Shown here: positions 52,716-64,000 of the stretch, piece by piece
Position numbering within the stretch: the stretch's first letter is position 1
Layout: every line of letters starts with the position of its first letter
Source: Neoscytalidium dimidiatum
Taxonomy: Eukaryota; Ascomycota; Dothideomycetes; Botryosphaeriales; Botryosphaeriaceae
Reading direction: 5' to 3'
Length of the DNA: 64,000 bases
Assembly: GCA_037367355.1 (NCBI GenBank)
Contig: CM074698.1
Location: 3,100,001 to 3,164,000 of the forward strand
The notes under the pieces: model-generated
What the model saw: only the letters and a program-made list of their open reading frames with translations
Database searches by the model: none
What the model was told of the DNA's origin: nothing
Made by a program: the position numbers and the translations under genes

Positions 52716-54750
52716 TCACCCCACCCTCCCCCTAATGATATCGCTCGCTCTCTCCGCCACCGCATACACCGTGCTGCTCAAATGCCCGCACACCTGCCAC
52801 GGGAGCACGCTCGCATCCACAACCCTCACATTCCTCGTCCCATACACCCGCAACTCGGGATCCACGACGCCGCCCCACTCCCTCCTCATCATCGCCGCCG
52901 TGCCCACCGGATGCGCGTTCGAGCTGTACGCGCCCTTCGCGTACGCGATCCACGCCCCATCGGCCGCGTCCAGCGGCACCTGCGCGAGCGTGGGCGCCAC
53001 CAGCTGCGCGACGTGCCCGCTCAGCGGCGCGGTCGCGAACGCGCGGCGCGCGAAGCGCATCGCGGCCGCCTGGACGCGGGCGTCGAAGGGGTTGAGGAAG
53101 AAGTTGGGGTCGATGGCGGGCGAGGAGGCGTTGGCGGCGACGGCGCGCGGGTCGGCCGACGCGATGTGGATGCTGCCGCGGCCGAAGGGCAGGAGCGCCC
53201 AGGTGGGCAGGATGACGGCGCCGGCGGAGCTGTAGGGGGCGGTGAGGATTTCGGCGAGGGGCAGGGTCGTGGGGTTGGCGAAGATGAGGTCCGCTTGGAG
53301 CGTGAGGAGCGCTTCTTGGGTTTCTTGGGTGGTGGCGTTGGGGGCGCCGGCGGCGGCGACGTTGAGGGCGGCGAAGGAGGGGATGGAGGATCGGACGGAG
53401 GTTTCGATGGTGCTGAGGTTCGCGCCGAAGAGGTCGCTGGCGGTTGGGTAGGTGACGTGCGGTGGGTAGCCGAGGAAGGTCGTGTCGTTCGCTGGGAGCG
53501 CAGCGATAAGGGCGCTATTGGTCTGGTCTTGCAGGTTTTCGCCAACGGAGGGGAGCGGGATGCGGACTGGGATGGAGTACTTGTCAAGAATACTGACTTT
53601 CTTTTAGTGGGGAGCATTCTTGATGCCAGATGGCCGTCTGGAACTTAACGAAGAATATTTAGTGTGCAGACTTACGCAGGGTTTCCGATGCCAGAATACT
53701 CTAGGAAGCATGGCGTACGTGTGGATCCGAGTGAGACCACCACCTCTTTTGCCGCTTTGAGTGTGGTAATTTTCCCGGTGCTGGAGGCAATCTCAACACC
53801 TGACGCAGCCAATTCTGCATTATCATCACGATATTCGTTCTCGTCGTCCCAGGTTAACCTCAAAGCAGTAGTGTTTAAGTAAACATGGAGGTTCGGTCTG
53901 TCTTGAACAGGATAGTAATACGCTCTTGCGGAGTCCTCTCTGATGCTTGTGGTAGCATTCACGGTGAACGGCCAAATAGAGTAACCTCGCATATAACCGC
54001 CATTGACATCCTCAATATACGGTATGCCGACGTTCTCCCAGGTTTCCCGGATAATGGAGGCGGAATTGTTTTCTTGAGGGGCGGAATACTGCCAGCCAAC
54101 AGCCAGCGGTCCCTCGAAACCATGATAGTCCGAGTTATATGCGGCTCCGTTGGCAACCTGGGACGGAGTTGGCGGATCAAAGTGCTCGCTCTTTTTGTAG
54201 TACGGAAAGAGCGATTCCCAGTTCCACCCGTTATTTCCGAGCTTTTCCCAAACATCAATCTGCACTGTCTCGGCGCGGATGTAGGTCATGCCTGCCCATC
54301 AGAGTTAGCTTGGCCACTTCTCTGTGTTCTTCAATACCCTTCTCTGTCTTCCCATTGGAGGAGATTTCAGTTCGCCTGTGACTACCTTGTAGAATAGTTC
54401 TTACCATTTATTGTGCTCGTTCCTCCGAGAGCTTTTCCAGCAGCGTATGCGACAGTCTCATTCAAAGAATACTTTTGCGGAACTGTCCGATACTGCCAGT
54501 CAATCTCGGTTCCAGTTGAAAGACCGTAGGCTGTTGTGTTCTGCACTCTGAGATCATTGAAAACAGCACCACCAGCTTCAATTACAGCCACCGTGACAGA
54601 GGGATCCTCGGAGAGCCTGTTCGCAACTACCAAGCCAGCGGTACCTCCGCCTACAACAATGAAGTCATAGGGACCGTTGGTGGCAGGAGCTGCGGCGCCA
54701 ATCCTGCATAGCAGCGAAAAGCTGGAAGCAACCCAAAAACGAGGGTTCAT
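52716..54750 (-). CDS. Secreted GMC (glucose-methanol-choline) oxidoreductase
   Basis: 612 residues in three exons on the minus strand: 54750-54405, 54291-53676 and 53592-52716, with introns of 113 and 83 bases. A hydrophobic leader ([18 protein letters not shown]) suggests secretion. The FAD dinucleotide loop is [15 protein letters not shown], followed by [13 protein letters not shown] and, after the intron, MTYIRA (the GMC signature region), with [16 protein letters not shown] as the second signature. The C-terminal half includes the catalytic-pair region [10 protein letters not shown] and a [22 protein letters not shown] end, the usual location of the active-site histidines (here H in NAHPV and H in CGHLS). 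Family knowledge: aryl-alcohol oxidases, glucose oxidases and dehydrogenases produce peroxide or reduce quinones outside the cell. Substrate is unknown. Confidence 0.9.
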
Positions 54751-56436
54751 TTTACCTCAGACCGGGCCGCAAAGACGCAGTCAGCAGACATTGCACGGGA
54801 CCTGTTGCGGCTTTTAAAGGCAACTCAAAGGATTCAGCCTCGTAGAGGTTGTACAGGGGACATCGGTAGGTTGCAGTTGGCGAGGTCGCATGCATCTCGA
54901 AGGATTGCGGAGACGGCTGGCGATGCGGGCACGGCTTTTCCTGATTGGGCGTGTCAGCCGCAAGAGGCGTCCTGATCACACTTTGGAAGGCGGACTTTTT
55001 GAATTCCGACCCGAAACCCGGCCTGAGGGTCGATGGATGAAAATTTTAGCGCGGTGGTACAACCCCGGACAGCTAGCCCTGTGATACGCCAGCGGCAAGT
55101 CTGCAGCGAATGCGGGCGATCTCAAGATTTGTGCCCGGAAAATGCGCTACCCTGGGCATCCTGGCTGTCGGGTCAGCAGCGGAGCTGTCCAGCGAAACGC
55201 GTGTTTTGATGCAGTCGCAGCACAATTTTGTATTGGCGGGAAACACCCTTGAGGAAGTATGATGTTCCATATTCTTGCAAAGTGCGTTTATCTTTTCAGA
55301 CTGTTCGGGACGGTGGAAATAAACGCCCAGATAAGTCAACCGGCCCAATCATCGTGCAGAGAGGAGAGCTAGTGGATATCTCCTGTGCCATTGGCGGTCG
55401 AAATAAAAGGAGATGATGTCTCGCTTCACCCCTGAAGACCCATGATGTTTAGCTTAAACGCGCCTTAGTCGGGCAGGCTACACGACGGGGTTGCGCGTAT
55501 CAGTCGTGTTAGTGAAATTAGGTGGTGCTGTATCCTAAGCCAAAGAGAGCTAGGAAGGAAAAAAAAGCACATCGAGTAAACATGTGGATGACAGCGCAAG
55601 AAGAAAAGTGGTGGAGATGTGAAAAGGTTCCGCAAGACGGGATGGGAGTTGCAGCACCGGCCGGATGCAGGACTGGGGCCGACTCTAAAAGAAGCGTCGT
55701 CGGACGGGTACCTCATCTCTCTCGGGCGGCGCGTTCATGCACGGGGCCGAGCCGGAGGTGATGTCATGCAGGGGAAGTCCGTGGGCGCGTTTGGAAGCTC
55801 CGGTTGATGCAGGTCGAGATAGTTGCATCATGGCGGGGAAAGCTGCAGGCGCGTGTTTCGCGTTGTGCAGACACGCGGCTGGCGGGGTGCGTGGCTCAAC
55901 ACCAGCGCGGGCAGGACGAGGAGGATGTGACGACGACGATGATGATGATCGCCGGAGCGAAATGCGGAGGCTTCGGGGTGCAGGTGTTCTTTCTTTAACA
56001 CAGGCCCGTGCGACCCCTGAAGCAGAAGCTGCACCAGCGCCAAACACCACACGCCCACGCCGGCCTGCGCTCCGGAATTGCTTCAAGCAAACGGCGCGCC
56101 TCTATCAATACTGCTGCCCGCGCCGCCCTTCTTCAGCCGCACTACCTCCGTCGCTCCTTATACACCTCTCATTTCGTCTTTTTTTTTTCCCCATTTTCCT
56201 CTGCCCTGTTCCCTCCCCGCCGTCTGCGCCCGCCCGCGCCTTCTTACGTTTCCTTTTCGCTACCTCCCACCGTCCCTGCCAAGTCGCCCACATTCCGCCG
56301 ACCAGTCGCCGCGACGACCAGTAAACGCAACAATTGTTCCATCCGGAAGGAAAGCGCGACTGCTGCTTGTGCAGGTGGGGTTCTGAAATGCTGTCCGCCC
56401 GCCTACACCGCATTCAGATACCCACATCAGCGTGGT
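54751..56436. other. Intergenic region, GMC and WD40 promoters
   Basis: 1.7 kb between divergent starts. Overlapping open frames near 55685-56324 on both strands are compositional (GC- and CT-rich leader) and lack family resemblance. The right part, from about 56090, is a CT-rich leader of the WD40 gene. Confidence 0.5.
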
Positions 56437-59400
56437 ATGAGCTGTCTGCCGAACAGACCATCTCCCAGCATGGCGCACTCACCGCTCCATCAGACAGTTA
56501 TGAACCCTGCCTTTCGTCTCACCCCCGCCTCTTCTTCGCCCTTTGTCAAATACGGTCCCCTCAGACCCATTCCAAGTAAGCCGAGCCGATCCGACCACAT
56601 GTTGTCGCTCCGCCAGGTCGTCGGCTCGACCATCAACTCGGCCAACGCCTTCGACAGCCTGCCCAATGACCGCCAGGTTGCCTTCACCGCAGGCGCCGCC
56701 GCCGTGGTAGCCACCATCGACCCGAATCACGCCGTCTCCCAACGATTCTTCCGCGCCCACCCCGCCACCGAGGCCATCAACCCCGCCTCCTCCGCTTACG
56801 GCACTCCTGCATCTGATTCGCGCACCCGCGGTGCCGCCTCTTCACGCGATGCCGGTGTAGGAGCTTCTTCACATGCTTCTGCCGGCGCCGATTGGGCTAA
56901 TTCGCCAGGTGGAAAGTCGACGTCAGCGAAAGACCGGATAAAGGCTGCCTCGTGTGTAGCATTCAGCAAAGATGGGAAGTATATTGCCGTCGGAGAGGTA
57001 GGAACGTTTCGCACCAAGGCTCAACAATACATGCTGATTGTGAAATAGACCGGCTACAAGCCGAGGGTCTTGGTCTTTTCAACAGCCCCAGATGCCGCTC
57101 CCGATACCCCCATCACCACCATATCAGAACACAACTTTGGTGTCCGGTGCGTTTCCTTCAGTCCCGACTCCAGGTACCTGGCTAGTCTGGGCTCCGCCAA
57201 CGATGGGTTCCTGTACATCTGGAGCTTGAACCCCCGGACAGGGGCTGCGACACTTCACGCCAGCAATAGGTGCACAAACCACATCAACAAGGCGGCATGG
57301 CTTGGAAATAGTCTCGTCTTGGTGGGTACGAGGCACGCTAAAGTCTGGCGCGTCGACGAAGCAGAGCATCACCAGCAGAGCAAACCGAAGCATCGCGAGG
57401 ATAACGTTACCCTCCCCGGAAGGAACTGCATCCTCGGCTCTCTGGTTGAGCAAAACTTCACATCCATCGTAGCAGTATCCGATACGAAGGCCCTCGTATC
57501 AACAGAAAAGGGTGACATTTGTCTCCTGGATGACTCGGACCGTGCTCAGCGCCTATTCAAAGTAGCTTCTGTAGACTTTGGAGTGACGGCTCTGGCAGCT
57601 GACTCTAATGGCTTGCTACATATTGCTGGCTTGGATGGTAACATGTCCACCATGGAGATCAGCAAACTGCTTGATGCCGCTCCTCCCCCTTCACCTACCT
57701 CGCGGGACGAGTCACCCCCTGGCTCACCGCCTAGATCTCCAACCAGTCCGAAGTTTCATCAAGAGACCCCGTACATCATCGCAATGGCGCCCATCAGCGA
57801 CCTCGTGGTGACTGTCGACTCTCGGAGAGCCATTCGCCTCCTGGAAGTTGGTACAGACGGTGATGCGTCCACCAACAAAGTTGTCCAACAACTTCCCGCT
57901 CAAGGCGAGGGAGTTTTGGGCGTCCACTCCCTTCCTCTTTCCAATTCTTTCGAGGCTTCATTCGTTACATGGTCTGCAGATGGCCTGGTTAAGTTCTGGG
58001 CTCCTGACGGGACCGTCAAAGGAGATATCAAGGTTCATTTGGAGCAGCTCGACAACGGCGATGAAACGAACGAGCTCAGAACCATTGAACCCTCACCTCA
58101 TGTTGACTTCATTGCTACTGGAGACAAGTATGGTGTGCTTAGGTGCGTTACACTCCCCTGTTTGACCCTCTGCAAAAATGCTGACCCTGCCGATAGCATA
58201 ATCGACGGCAAGACTAGCAAGAGCCTTTGCAGCCTGAAAGCCCACGGAAGCGAAATCACGGATATCGAGATCTACGAGGGCGATTCCACATTCATTGCCA
58301 CATCTGCTCGGGACCGCACCGTCCAGGTCTTCCAGAAGAACGGCGATGCCCTCGAGCTTCTTCAAACGCTCGATGAGCATGTTGGTGCTGTCACTGGGGT
58401 CTTATTCTCAAAGGACGGTTCGCGTCTTTTGTCCTGCTCTGCTGACAGAACGGTTGTTGTCCGGGACTTTGTGACCAGAGAAGAGGATGGCAACGTCTTG
58501 AAAGCCTTCCTCATCGCCCGTACCATCACGCTGAAGTCGACACCTGTGTCAATGGTCTTCGACGTCGACGACAACAACAATCTTGTGGTCTCAACTATTG
58601 ATCGACAGGTTCACAAGTACGACGTCAGCACCGGCCAACCGGTCAGCTGCTTCAAGTCGGCCGACCCCGATGGTGGGGACGCGGTCGTCCTCTCCGACCT
58701 CGTCCATTTCACGAACGTGAAAGGACAGGGCATCATCGCCGGCGTCTCCAGCACGGACAAGTCCGTCCGGATCTACGAAGAGAATGGAAATCTCCTCGGC
58801 CGCGACTGGGGTCACACCGAAGGCGTCACAGATATCGCGCTGATCTCGCTAAACGGCGGAGACGGCGTCGGCGCCGCGAACCAAAAGGCCCTTGTGACTG
58901 TCGCCGTCGACGGCACCATCTTCGTCTGGAGCCTGGACTTCAAGCCACTATCGCGCTCCAACTCGTACGACGTCGCCAAGAACATGGATCTGGCAGGCGT
59001 CTCAACGCCGAACAAGGACCTTCTCTCCAGCCGGCCGCCCATGCGCCGCGTGCTCTCGCAATCCGAGCTCGCCAAGTACCAGAAATCCGGCGACGATGAC
59101 TCGTCCAGCACGCCGACCGGCGGCCGCTCGCCGACGAGCTCACTCCGCAAGAAGTCGTCCAAGCTGTCGCTGCACGGCGGCTCGTCATCGGCTCCGAAGC
59201 TGGACCCCTCGCCCGTCTCGAAGGAGCACCACGCGCTGCACGGCTCCGGCTCGCGCAAGCAGATGCGCAGCAACCGCTCCCCGTCGCCGCCCAGCCCGAC
59301 GCTCAAGCACGCGCATGCTGCAGGCAGCAGCAGCAGCCCCAAAGTCGCGGCGGCGCACCACAGCCCGAAGGGCAGCTCGTCGCACCACACGCTGCGCCGG

Positions 59401-59874
59401 CCGTCGTTCGGCTCGTCGCGCCCGAAGACCCGGAGCAACCAGAACCTGCGCGAGGCGGCGGGCCTGAGCGCCGCGGCAGAGCAGCTGAGTAAGAATCTGC
59501 GGCTGTTCAGGAAGAAGCTGGGGACGAGCCAGGACCGCTTGCCGGCTGAGGCGGCGAGGGAGCTCGAGAGGGAGTTGAGGATCACGTCGGGCGCGGTGGG
59601 AGAGAAGGTGAGGGATGGTGGGAAGGAGGGGAGGGAGGGGAAGGCATCGGCTGCGTCCGAGTCTACGGCTGCGAATGCTGGTGCTGGCGCTGCTTCTAAG
59701 GCTGCAGAGGCGATCGACGAGGCGGCCATGGCGAAGCTGCTGGAGCAGTATTCGGAGAGATTGGTTGAGCTGCTGGATCGCCGGATCGAGGGGAGCGTGC
59801 AGAGGCATGTGAGGCAGTTGAGTCAGGGGAGCGTGGCGTCGGCGTCGGCGCCTGCAGGCGAGGAAACGGATTGA
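56437..59874 (+). CDS. WD40 repeat scaffold protein, MAPKBP1/WDR62-like
   Basis: 1110 residues in three exons, 56437-56997, 57049-58142 and 58197-59874. The first ATG in frame is 56437; 56470, with a better context (AGCATGG), may be used instead. The second intron (58143-58196, GTGCGT..GATAG) is 54 bases with no stop and so is hidden in an open frame; removing it restores GVLSIIDGKTSKS. The protein holds about 12 WD repeats (examples: VRCVSFSPDSRYLASLGS, SFVTWSADGLVKFW, SEITDIEIYE, GVLFSKDGSRLLSCSADRTVVV, ALVTVAVDGTIFVW), then a long Ser/Pro-rich tail and a short coiled coil (MAKLLEQYSERLVELLDRR). This architecture matches the MAPKBP1/WDR62 group of scaffold proteins. It is conserved and probably housekeeping. 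Confidence 0.88.
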
Positions 59875-62679
59875 TCAGAAGCATTTGTTTTGGGGGACTG
59901 TCCAAAGCGGATATTTTTGGTACTTTGTGTTGGACCGAGGAAGAGAGGAGTTGCCGAAAATTGGGGAAAACATCGGATGAACGGGAGGCCCGTTCGGACG
60001 GTTCTGGGGATGGAACTCGGGGGAAAGCTGGGGGACGCTACCTCGCGCTATTCATTCGAGAGTCGGGAGGGCTATCATTGGTTCATGTTTTCTTGTTAGC
60101 GTTGGCGTTTGGATTAGGGCTCATGGAGCAAAAAGACAGTACACGACCGGGGGGAAAGGGGGAAATCCAGTCATCGGGATTACCGGGAAGGGTGGAGGAG
60201 GGAAGAAAGAGGAAGAGACTGAGCGGAGCAAGCGGTATTTTGGCATCGTTATTTCGCTTCTTTTTTTCTCGACGTCTTTAACTTCTGGAAGAAGAAAGAC
60301 GACGACGGCTTAGGGCTGCTGGGTTTTGAGAGAGAGAGGCCATCTGGACTTATTCTGCATATACCCGCTCGCTTGGAAAATTCTTATTTGGCGTTCTTCT
60401 TTAAGCTTTTTTGCTTTCTGAGTTCATTGCTTTTTGAGCTTCGCCGAAGTCTTAGGTTGACCGCCCGCAGCACGTGAGCGCTGATGATGCAAAAGAAAAG
60501 AGCGCTTGCACCGTTTAAGGTTCCTCCCGTCCGGCCGGGGCTGGGCCCGTATGGTGAATGCCGAGTTGATCGTGAGCAAACGCGCCGTCGTGACGCTTGG
60601 TTTTTTTTTTTTTTGGGGAGGGTCAGCGGCCCTCTGGTAGGCAGGCGTGCGTGCAGCTGACGCCGGTCCAGATTGACAGTAAGCTTCGCGTCTCCCAACA
60701 GTTTCTCTCCGTCGATTCGATGCACGCTCGGTGGGGTGTTTGTGGCGTGCGGTCCCTGTGAGACTCCTTGTGTACTGCTGCACGTCGCTCAGATCGTGTG
60801 CGGTGGAATACATGTAGAACGCGAGATCCCTTGATTTGTGCGTTCCCTCCCCCGAATCCGTTCTCAACGAGATTGATTGATGGCTTTGTCTCGGTCTTGT
60901 ACTCTGCGCGCTCTGCCCTGGACCGAGCCGCCAAAGCCCGGTCCCCGGTCAAAACGACCGACGGCAGAGCGGGGTAGTACTGCAGGTGCGCGCTCGCTCT
61001 GAAGCACTAGGCTCTTTGTGCTACAGAACCATACCGCGACAATAATAATAATACATGTGGAAAGGGGGGGGGGGGGGGAGCTAAAATAATGATATGGCGC
61101 AGGCAGATCATGTAACGGAGAGTTTCGCTCTTCGCACCCGTTCGGGGGGGATACTATTGAACTGACTGGGAGAGGGAGGCCCGTGAGTGCTTGCCGCGTC
61201 GATGAGCGTCCTGTCTCTGATTGTTCTGCCCCGCAGCAAGAGACAGTGCCCTTCCTTTTTCGCTTTTAGCACTTCGGTCCAATTGCGCGTCGGTTGGGGG
61301 CCGATAAGTCCCTGGGCAATCAGGACGTTGCGGCTCGCCCGGGGAGGCAGTTCGGATGGCCGTCTAGCTTGGTTGCAGGGCTACAGAAGAGGCAGCGCTC
61401 CGATCATTGGGCTTGTCCGCTCGACTGGGATCAGCGGTTGGGAGCGAGCTAAGCAGGGCGTGCCTGCAGGAGCGCGCATGGGAACGGCCAGGCGACAGGA
61501 ATCGCGGGCCCGCGCTGGTGGCTCAGCCAGTGGTGTTTTCCAGCGCTCGAGTCCCGACCGTGTGCGATCATGCGCGTGTCGGGCAGATGCCAGATACAGT
61601 GGCAGGGCTGGCCGTTGCCCTGCGGCGTCCCGGAGACGGTCGGCTGCGAATTTGGGCCGAGGAACGGGCTGGCAGCGGGTGCGAGGCTCTCAACGTCGGC
61701 GCGCTCACCACTGACGGGCGTGCGAAATAAGCATCCGGCAATTTTAAGAACTGGCGCCGCGTGAGTGGTGGGGCGCGCGTGTGGGCTGGCAGGCCGCAGA
61801 AGGAGCTACGGAGCACGGCCGCGCCCATGGTGCCCTTGGGCCGGAGCAGCGACAGCGAAAGCGGCGGTCCGCGCGCGGCAGAAGCTCTTGCGCGCTCGTC
61901 GGGGCAGAGGAATTGCGGCCTGGCTGGACGCAAGCAGCCAGTGGCCCGCGACCCGAGGAAATGGGCTGGTGGGATGGCAGCCGAGACCGCCGGTGCGCTG
62001 CGCCGCGCCGGGTTCTGACGTCTGGGGGAGGGATTGGCGTGCCTTCAATGCTCGCGGGCTAAGGGAAAGCCTTCCTGCGCTCCAGCTCCCAAGACCTCCC
62101 CCGCACTTCACGACCTGTAGTCCGGACCCTAGCCATCGTCATTCGCCGCGACGGAGCACGCTGTGCTCATCGCGCGCCGCCGACGCTGCTGCTTGTGACT
62201 TAAGGGCCCCGAGCTCCCCAGACTCTACGCGGCCGCCTTGATCCTTCACCCACGCCTTGCGCCTAAAAAGTGTCCTGGACCACGAGCGCCAGTCCGCGCC
62301 GCAGCACTGCACAATTATTGCGCCAGCCCACCCGCTGCTCTCCAACCCACCCTGTCCGCCCTCCCCTTACCCGAACCATCGCGTGTGTCCACCGCGGTGT
62401 CACAGCCCACCATTTAAACGCGTCGCCCGCCCCATTGACCGAGCTCCAATCTCTCTCTCTCTCCTCCCCAGCTCGCCCTGATCCTTCGCCAGCCGCACGC
62501 ACGCAAGCCCGGCTAATCCCACTGCGACCTCCCCCCCTCGTCCCAGCTCTAAGCCAAATTCGCCCTCCCTCAACTTCCCCTCCGCCGAGAACCGCGCCGC
62601 CCTAGTAAATTTACTATCGCGCCAGCGCCGGCGCTCGCCCTATACTCAGACCACTTTCCTCCACCCATCTCACCCCGCT
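59875..62679. other. Long intergenic region upstream of acetyl-CoA synthetase
   Basis: 2.8 kb with no recognisable gene. It contains a G15 run at 61064-61078 and ends in a strongly pyrimidine-rich leader (about 62070-62670), typical of highly expressed fungal genes. Open frames of up to 175 codons near 61187-62241 are arginine/alanine-rich and look like composition effects. Regulatory sites for acetate or carbon control could lie here but I cannot assign any. Confidence 0.5.
61064..61078. repeat. G15 homopolymer run
   Basis: Fifteen consecutive guanines in the intergenic region, the longest G run in the window. It could be an assembly weak point or a slippery, length-variable site. Confidence 0.9.
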
Positions 62680-64000
62680 ATGTCCGAAGGCGCAGTCAAG
62701 CCGCCTACCGGCCCCGTTGTGGCCGAGGCGCATGAGGTCGACACCTACCACATTCCAGAGGCTTTCTTCAAGTGAGTATCCCTCTCTCTCTGTGTGTGCG
62801 CGCCAATGGCGCCGTGCCGAAATCGCCATGTCCATGTCGAATGCCGAGTTTCGGCCAAGGGCGGGGCAACCGATTCGAACAACCCCGCGCTAGCTGCGCT
62901 GTCCGGCCCCTCCACCAGCTCCGTCAACAAAATTACTGGGCCGGGGACGAGCTTTTCTCACGCGACGCGGCGGCGAGGATGACGACGACGACGACGACGA
63001 AGCGCTGCTAACAGAGCCATGGCAGGAAGCACCCAAGCAAACCGCATCTCGAGAGCCTTGACCACTACAAGAAGCTGTACAAGGAGTCGGTCGAGGAGCC
63101 GCACAAGTTCTGGGGCGAGCGGGCGCGCGAGCTCCTGACCTGGGAGCGCGACTTCCAGACCGTCCACTCCGGCAGCTTCGAGAACGGCGACAATGCCTGG
63201 TTTCTCGAGGGCCGCCTCAATGCCTCGTACAACTGTGTTGACCGCCACGCGATCAAGAACCCCAACAAGCCCGCCATCATCTACGAGGCCGACGAGTACA
63301 ATGAGGGTCGCACCATCACCTACGGCGAGCTCCTGCGCGAGGTCTCGAGGCTGGCCTACGTGCTGAAGCAGATGGGCGTCCAGAAGGGTGACACCGTTGC
63401 GCTGTACCTGCCCATGATTCCCGAGGCCGTCATCTCCTTCCTCGCCTGCACGCGTATCGGCGCTGTTCACTCAGTCGTCTTCGCCGGCTTCTCCTCCGAT
63501 TCGCTGCGCGACCGCATTATCGACGCCAAGTCCAAGGTCATTATCACCACAGATGAGGGCAGGCGCGGTGGAAAGGTCATTGGCACCAAGAAGATCGTGG
63601 ACGAGGCGCTCAAGCAGTGCCCCGAGGTCTCGCACTGCTTGGTGTACAAGCGCACCGGCTCCGACGTCCCGTGGACTCAGGGTCGTGATTTCTGGTGGCA
63701 CGAGGAGGTTGAGAAGTACCCCAACTACATTGCCCCGGAATCGATGGCGTCGGAGGACCCGCTCTTCCTGCTGTACACCTCTGGTTCGACCGGCAAGCCC
63801 AAGGGTGTCATGCACACCACGGCCGGCTACCTGCTGGGCGCTGCGATGACGGGCAAGTATGTCTTCGACATCCACGACAGCGATATCTTTTTCTGCGGTG
63901 GCGATGTTGGCTGGATTACTGGCCACACGTATGTTGTGTACGCCCCGCTACTGCTCGGTGTTGCAACGGTCGTGTTCGAGGGTACCCCTGCTTATCCGGA
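62680..64000 (+). CDS. facA: Acetyl-CoA synthetase, N-terminal part (3' end outside window)
   Basis: Acetate plus ATP plus CoA to acetyl-CoA, in the cytosol and nucleus. It starts at the ATG at 62680. Exon 1 is 62680-62771 and exon 2 begins at 63026, separated by a 254-base intron, unusually long for this window but with GTGAGT..CAG ends. The protein begins MSEGAVKPP and includes [17 protein letters not shown], the [10 protein letters not shown] stretch, the adenylate motif [19 protein letters not shown] and [14 protein letters not shown], all characteristic of the AMP-forming acetyl-CoA synthetases. The gene runs off at base 64000, so roughly the last third is missing. It supplies acetyl-CoA generally; no direct link to the polyketide cluster is implied. 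Confidence 0.95.

Noticed and set aside
61064..61078. G15 run considered as a telomeric or quadruplex element
   Set aside because: A single homopolymer, no TTAGGG units and no paired G-tracts; treated as a simple repeat.
61187..62241. Several 70-175 codon plus-strand frames before acetyl-CoA synthetase
   Set aside because: Arg/Ala/Gly-rich, overlapping in several frames, no motifs and mostly non-ATG starts; composition artefacts.
1..64000. CRISPR arrays, insertion sequences or intact transposons
   Set aside because: No regularly spaced direct repeats with unique spacers, no terminal inverted repeats with transposase or reverse-transcriptase motifs were seen; the organism is a fungus.

Overview
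The window is nuclear DNA of a filamentous ascomycete. The genes are split by short GT..AG introns (mostly 48-115 bases), start codons sit in CA(C/A)CATG-like contexts, promoters carry pyrimidine-rich leaders, and the families present (wax-synthase-like acyltransferase, AflR-type regulators, Utp7, GMC oxidase, GH5 cellulase, acetyl-CoA synthetase) are typical of Pezizomycotina. A Dothideomycete is my guess from the gene set. That is inference, not proof.

Bases 1-30404 read as one polyketide biosynthetic gene cluster. In order it holds: the 3' part of a cytochrome P450; a class I methyltransferase; a stand-alone MDR enoyl/alcohol reductase facing an AflR-type Zn2Cys6 regulator; a 14-TM MFS exporter facing an O-methyltransferase-like protein; an F-box protein; an AKR7-type aldo-keto reductase; a membrane acyltransferase; a berberine-bridge-type FAD oxidase facing the core non-reducing PKS (SAT-KS-AT-PT-ACP-ACP-TE, 2156 residues); and a second AflR-type regulator. 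The PKS would make and cyclise an aromatic polyketide. The oxidase, P450, reductases, methyltransferases and acyltransferase would decorate it, the MFS protein would export it, and the two AflR-like proteins would control the set. The exact product cannot be read from the sequence.

Bases 30601-33683 are decayed gene remnants: a membrane-protein fragment and a HET-like/transmembrane gene with frame changes and an in-frame stop. They form a natural right edge of the cluster. Bases 34441-40117 hold two housekeeping genes in divergent arrangement, a mitochondrial Msp1-like AAA ATPase and the ribosome-biogenesis factor Utp7.

Bases 40445-47813 look like a small second metabolic group: an SDR, a SnoaL-like cyclase/isomerase-fold protein, another FAD oxidase and a C2H2-type regulator. 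The SDR/SnoaL and oxidase promoters share an 11-base motif. Further right come a secreted GH5 endoglucanase, a kinase remnant, a GMC oxidoreductase, a WD40 scaffold protein and the start of acetyl-CoA synthetase, which runs off the right end.

The most unusual features are: a promoter array of seven TCG triplets spaced exactly seven bases apart, giving five overlapping AflR-like sites, before the aldo-keto reductase; three helically phased CCG-N-CGG palindromes before the second AflR-like gene; an O-methyltransferase-like protein lacking the catalytic histidine; a SAT domain lacking its nucleophile; and the paired motifs in the second metabolic group.
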